From positions 2,443,501 through 2,507,500 of the forward strand of contig WPIO01000007.1 in the NCBI GenBank assembly GCA_009760855.2: a stretch of DNA of 64,000 bases, in the 5' to 3' direction. This stretch comes from Cristatella mucedo (taxonomy: Eukaryota; Bryozoa; Phylactolaemata; Cristatellidae). Numbering within the stretch: the first letter of the stretch is position 1; each line of letters begins with the position of its first letter. Positions 33,802-64,000 of this stretch are shown here, piece after piece. The position numbers were made by a program, and so were the translations under genes. The notes under the pieces are model-generated. The model was not told the DNA's origin, searched no databases, and saw only the letters and a list, made by a program, of their open reading frames with translations.

Positions 33802-35609
33802 GCGTCCAACGCTCCATGTGAGCAAGAAGATTGTATTCGTTGCAGCCGACGGACAGACAGGAAGTACGCAGTCTTTACAAAGTCGAGTGCTATATCGACC
33901 AATGCTGTGATTGGCTGAGGTGTGGTCACGTTATTGGTCGCTAGCCAGGGAAGTAGCAAAACGGCCGAGCGAATCAAACGGCAAGGACGCCGCGCTGCTG
34001 CAGCACCCCCAAGGTTAATAGGGGTTGTCCAGGGTTGCAAACGACCGCAGGTCAGCAAGTGCTTCAGCTCCACGACGCCAACAGGCCTGCACCACAGTAA
34101 CCACATGTGTGTTAACATTTTCGCCTCTCGGTGGAAGAGCCAAGGGTGGAGGCGATCCAAGGGCTCCTTGCTAGCAACCCAATTATCACCCCTGCCTAGC
34201 GAGGAGCACAGAACTAACCTGTGTATTACGCTGTATCCGGTAAAAACTCAGCAAGATTTAGTACCAAAGGTGCATCTAAGGGGCCCCATCGGTAAACTTT
34301 TTGGCACGACCAATAAATAATGTATTGAATCTTTTTTATGGTTATATGGCTTTACTGTCTTCGACAGTGTGAAGTGACGTGCAGTGAAGTGCAAAGTGAC
34401 TTCAAAACTTCGGTGCATCACAGTGCAGTTTTGACTAGAGGCAGAGTTATCTTTGACAGCCGGCAGGTGAAGAATTTTTTGCTTTAACCAACAATTGCTG
34501 TTGCGGCTTGGTTAATGGTTGTATGTGTAGATTGGCTTAGTTTGAATCGTGGCTTTATAAAGAGATTAAATGGTTACAATAAACTAGCTGCACTAAGGTT
34601 AGATTTGCCCCTGACCAAAGGATGATCATAAACCACTTAAGTCACTCTCACGATTCAGCTGCATAGTATTATTATTTTGCAAACAACATTAACACGAGTA
34701 GCGAGTAAGCTTGTAATTGGCAAGGGTTAAATGTTAAAAGTGACAGCACACAACATAACCTGAAACTGTAAGGCAAAAGGTCGATACAGTTTCATAGATA
34801 TGCTAACGACAGAAGAAACCTGGCCACTGGCTGCTAAGGAGATAGCTAGCAAATGGTGGGGGAGAGAGAGAGAGAAAACTGAAAGGAAAATACATGGGTG
34901 GGAAGGTAGGGGTGAGGGGAGTAGGAATTGTTAGTGGACTGGGGGAGAAGAAAAATAAAAGGGGCGTGGAGGTAAACGAGAAGGAATGAAAGAAAGGATC
35001 GAACGACACAGGTGCAGATGACTGAAAGACTCAGAGAGGGGCTACGATGAGACAAGTAATAGGTCACCTCACATTTTGCAGACAGGCTACCAATGCAGCC
35101 ATTGAGTGAATCCTTAGTTGGTAGAATCAGGAGAGCCGGATGTGGAGGATAAGCAGCAGAAGCTGCAGATCGATGGTGGCTGGGGCTGAACTGAACGACT
35201 GGTGGTCCGAAGACTTCGTGCAGTCTATGCACATGCGCGGCAACCTATCCAGCAGCCAATTACAATGCAGACAAAGTTCACAGCAGTCGTCAATTCATAC
35301 CTGCTGAAAGGTTAGGGCCACGGGATGGGAAGGCCGTCTGACACTTCAACATCAAAGACGGTTGAGCTAGGGTGTCGTGCACCATCGGCAAGCTCGCGCC
35401 AAGCGTAGCTCCCAGAACTCGGTGACAGGCTGGCTAGCCGAGGGGAGCAGAGCACGATCTTACATGACTTGTTGCACGATCTCTCACCATTGGCGCTCCG
35501 GGAAAATGTGTGCGTCCATAGCAAGTCCAGGACGATATATTTTTGCCCAACAGCGCCAGTGGTCAGCACAAATCCAAATCAAGGTTGTAACTCTCTGTCT
35601 CTCTCTTTC

Positions 35610-35611
<2 letters not shown>

Positions 35612-35680
<69 letters not shown>

Positions 35681-35682
35681 AT
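35612..35682. repeat. (CT)n microsatellite
   Basis: About 35 CT units with one TTT interruption. Confidence 0.95.
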
Positions 35683-36186
35683 TCAACCCTGCTGTCTCAC
35701 AACTAACATACTTCACCCTCATCGAAGGACCCAACCATAAAAATCACATCAAAAGTCTGGCCATAAGCAGACATCAGAGGGCAGTTGCCCATATCAAATA
35801 GTAATTCTGAGGCTCTGCCAACAAGCCACACCCCCGAGATCTAAAAATCATGTGTAAATCGGGGCAACACAACCAAAACAGAAAAGATAGCTCTTCGTGC
35901 AAGCGAAAGCACAACATGGCACTACGTTGTAAGCAACAGGCAGAACAGTTACGCAGGCATCGGCTGTTGGCGATACCTGTAGTTGTCACTCTCGGGTGCA
36001 TTTGTGACAGCCACTCGGAGGAAGGATGCCAGAGCACGACCATTATCGATCAACCGGCCTTGCATGCTGCCAGCTTTTAGAGACCACTGGGGCAAAGCCA
36101 ATGCCCTTTCCACATGATCGGGGAGGGGGGTGGGAGAGGCATGAGCCTCCTCCCTCTCCTCCCACGGCTCCCCCTCCCCGTGTTTC

Positions 36187-36294
36187 GAGGATCTCCATCG
36201 AAGCATCGCTAGGATCTCCATCGTATCGCTAGGATCTCCATCGTAGCATCGCTAGGATCGCTAGAATCTCCATCGTAGCATCGCTAGCGGTCGT
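36187..36294. repeat. Minisatellite, ~23-bp unit
   Basis: Four to five imperfect copies of a unit like ATCTCCATCGTAGCATCGCT; some units lack the middle GCA or duplicate ATCGCTAG. Confidence 0.88.
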
Positions 36295-36413
36295 CACCAC
36301 AGCGCAAAACGGCGGGCAGCAGTTCACACATGTTCGTGCGAGGCATGCAACAAAGCCGAGCTCGGCCAGACCAAACGAGCGCAAATGTTGCCGAGGAGAA
36401 CACGTGAGCTTTC

Positions 36414-36419
36414 TTTATT
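36414..36419 (-). promoter_or_regulatory. Candidate polyadenylation signal of gene A
   Basis: A minus-strand AATAAA hexamer about 0.72 kb past the gene A stop. I saw no AATAAA nearer on this strand. The 3' UTR end is not otherwise supported. Confidence 0.3.
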
Positions 36420-37136
36420 TGTGAGAGAAAAGCAATTGTGTCATCTCGAGTGTCGCCTAAACGGTCGAGTAAAGAGCACACAATCAAGGCAACGCACCGA
36501 TGCCCGTAAAAGCAGACAATAGAGTAGAACAGTGAGACAAAAATCAGGGCATGTCCTACGCAACTTACATGGCTGCCTTGCTATATGCAAGGATGCAGGC
36601 ACGCACACTGAGCTGCCAGAGAGAGAGGAGTCACGATTTCAGAGCACAACCGTCAACAGACGTGAACGCCTGCTTCAATCGGGCGAGTTATTGTTAGAAA
36701 AATAAAGGGCAAGATTATTTGCTGGGGTACGGTAAGCCTTGATGAGAGCCACAGGGCCAAGCCAAACGCTGAGGAATAAGATGTCCCGATAGAGCAAATC
36801 CGAAGGCATTTAGTAGCAGCGAAGGCCCACTGCCACCGAACGAGGCCGTGCAGCAGAGGCAACACTCTGGCCAACTCGGCTACGCTGCAGCAGCAGTGCT
36901 TCGACAGCAGGTATTAGTGGCCAACGAAGGATGCCGGCCGCTAGAGGACAATGCAGTGAGGGCATGTGTGTGTAAGCATTCGTATGACGGGAAGTGAGCG
37001 CTCCGTTCCGTAAGGTGCATGCTCGTACGGGCTCAGGTGGACACAGAGAAGTCTGACTGACGTCAAAGTCTGGTGCGAGTCCTGGGAGCGTAATCGGCTG
37101 CCAAGCAAGCCGTCAGCAGCGGCCGGTGTGAGGTCC

Positions 37137-62856
<25,720 letters not shown>

Positions 62857-63019
62857 CTGGAAGCGAGACGGCATACAGTTGAATCCGAGGCACCAATAAC
62901 GGCACTCACTTCGATAGGCTGAATGAATGTACGCCTGATGGCAACTGGTCTTGCAAGGCTCGATGATTCTCTCAGCTGAGTCGACGACAAATGACACACT
63001 GACACGCTCGCTGTTGAGA

Positions 63020-63118
63020 ACTTAATACGAGGCTTCATTCATCAAGTTACAAAGCACCTGGATACATAGTTAATTCTCTTAGGGCGCTTTAAAAACTATC
63101 TGTTAGCCTTATTATTAA
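63020..63118 (+). mobile_element. L2/SINE type I tail fragment
   Basis: aagttacaaagcacctggat, agttaattctcttagggcgc and a TTATTATTAAA-like end. Confidence 0.55.
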
Positions 63119-64000
63119 ATGTTTGTAGCCCGAGTTTCCTCCTTAATGCCCACCATTCGGCTTTCATCGCAAGCACCATATGGGCACCCAGCAGCTCAAA
63201 ACTTGAAACTAATTGACTGCACTACCAGCTCAACAGAAAGTGGCGTACCAGCCGGCTTGCCAGCCACAATGTCCGTATCCAGTCCTCCTACGATTGCCCT
63301 GTGGTTTTCAAGGTTTGCTGGATATGGCGCTGGCCGCTGTGGGCCCCACCAACTATCCAAATTCTGATATCATGCTTGGTGCTGCCCAATGAAGCAGAAG
63401 CGAAAGCGTCATTGTGCTGCCTGATGGAGACCACTCTGCTTTGCCGTGAGGGCTCTACATCTGCTGTGCATTATTACTCAAGTCGCCTGTGTCGTGTGTC
63501 AATACACAAATTATTTGCCTTTATTTTATGGACCGCTTGATGTCCTTAACAGTCAAGGTCGAGTATACCCTTGGTAATAATACCCTTGGTAATAAGAACA
63601 GTAACAAAAATAAGACTGTTTTTCAGTGTGCTTGCTGAATTTGCTTCACAGCCAGTATGCCTAGGTGTAACGAGCGATCTCCCCTTGACCTTCAGCAAAA
63701 GCACTCGATGAACTAGAACATATCTATTTATGCAACTCCAGCCCACTGCTGGTTGGCTGGACATCGAGTACCTCATGGCCAATTGAACTCTTCCTTGGCC
63801 ACATGAGTTACGGTAGATCGATGCTGAATTCCAAAAAAAAAAGCAAATAGCAATAGTAACAACAGGCTTTCTTTAACAAGGGCTCACTGAGCCAATAGTT
63901 GTCATTTAGCACTAGTATATATCGAACCTGTTTCTATCAGACTCACTGTTTGCCCTTTCTACGGCATATGTTCTGATGATGGCTGCATCCTGTCCCTGCA
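63119..64000. other. Upstream intron of gene A, nothing recognised
   Basis: The exon homologous to gene B 23448-23619 (WFD...GEL.TRL) is absent here, so gene A continues beyond the right edge. Confidence 0.6.

Larger units (their letters stand above)
29011..37130. other. Intergenic region between genes A and B, no confident gene
   Basis: Besides the repeats listed separately (L2 fragment, palindrome, CT tract, minisatellite) I find no splice-supported exon. Several 100-130-codon frames exist (for example minus 30644-30967), but none shows a known domain. A promoter of gene B probably lies here or near 28 kb; I cannot point to it. Confidence 0.5.

Overview
The window is eukaryotic (metazoan) genomic DNA. 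Coding sequence occurs only as short exons flanked by splice signals, introns run from about 90 bp to nearly 9 kb, and the rest is LINE, SINE and DNA-transposon debris plus many microsatellites. The exons are GC-rich with G/C third positions, while introns and spacers are near 45-50% GC. I cannot name the species. The abundance of L2-clade LINEs with ATT-rich tails and of tRNA-derived SINEs suggests an invertebrate or a basal chordate.

The recognisable genes are two tandem full-length-type ABCB (P-glycoprotein / multidrug resistance) transporters, both on the minus strand. Gene A (37137-62856) appears intact over the 23 exons visible here, about 1122 residues. It covers the end of TMD1, NBD1, a phospho-linker, TMD2, NBD2 and the stop codon; its first roughly 160 residues lie beyond the right edge. 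All exon joins keep frame, and both nucleotide-binding domains retain A-loop, Walker A, Q-loop, LSGGQ signature, Walker B and H-loop.

Gene B (about 2485-25073, possible first exon near 28.0 kb) lies downstream. Its TMD1 half (seven exons, 18250-25073) is in frame. Every NBD1 exon carries indels, and the last two (about 4.2-4.4 kb and 2.5 kb) are badly degraded. No linker, TMD2 or NBD2 is seen before the left edge, so B is best called a decaying duplicate, with sequence error near the left end as the alternative. Two introns at equivalent places in both genes use GC instead of GT donors.

Repeats by region: 0-8 kb, nested L2 elements including an RT-coding copy (5.9-7.5 kb). 9.5-18 kb (one 8.8-kb intron of B), a long-TIR DNA element, a SPIN/OC1/URR1-like hAT element with an 8-bp target duplication, L2 copies, SINEs and a mirror-ordered compound microsatellite. 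28-37 kb, intergenic DNA with no confident gene. 37-63 kb, gene A with L2/SINE-filled introns and a probable solo LTR inside an L2. At least two tRNA-derived SINE families occur, one ending in an L2-like tail, as expected if L2 machinery mobilises it.
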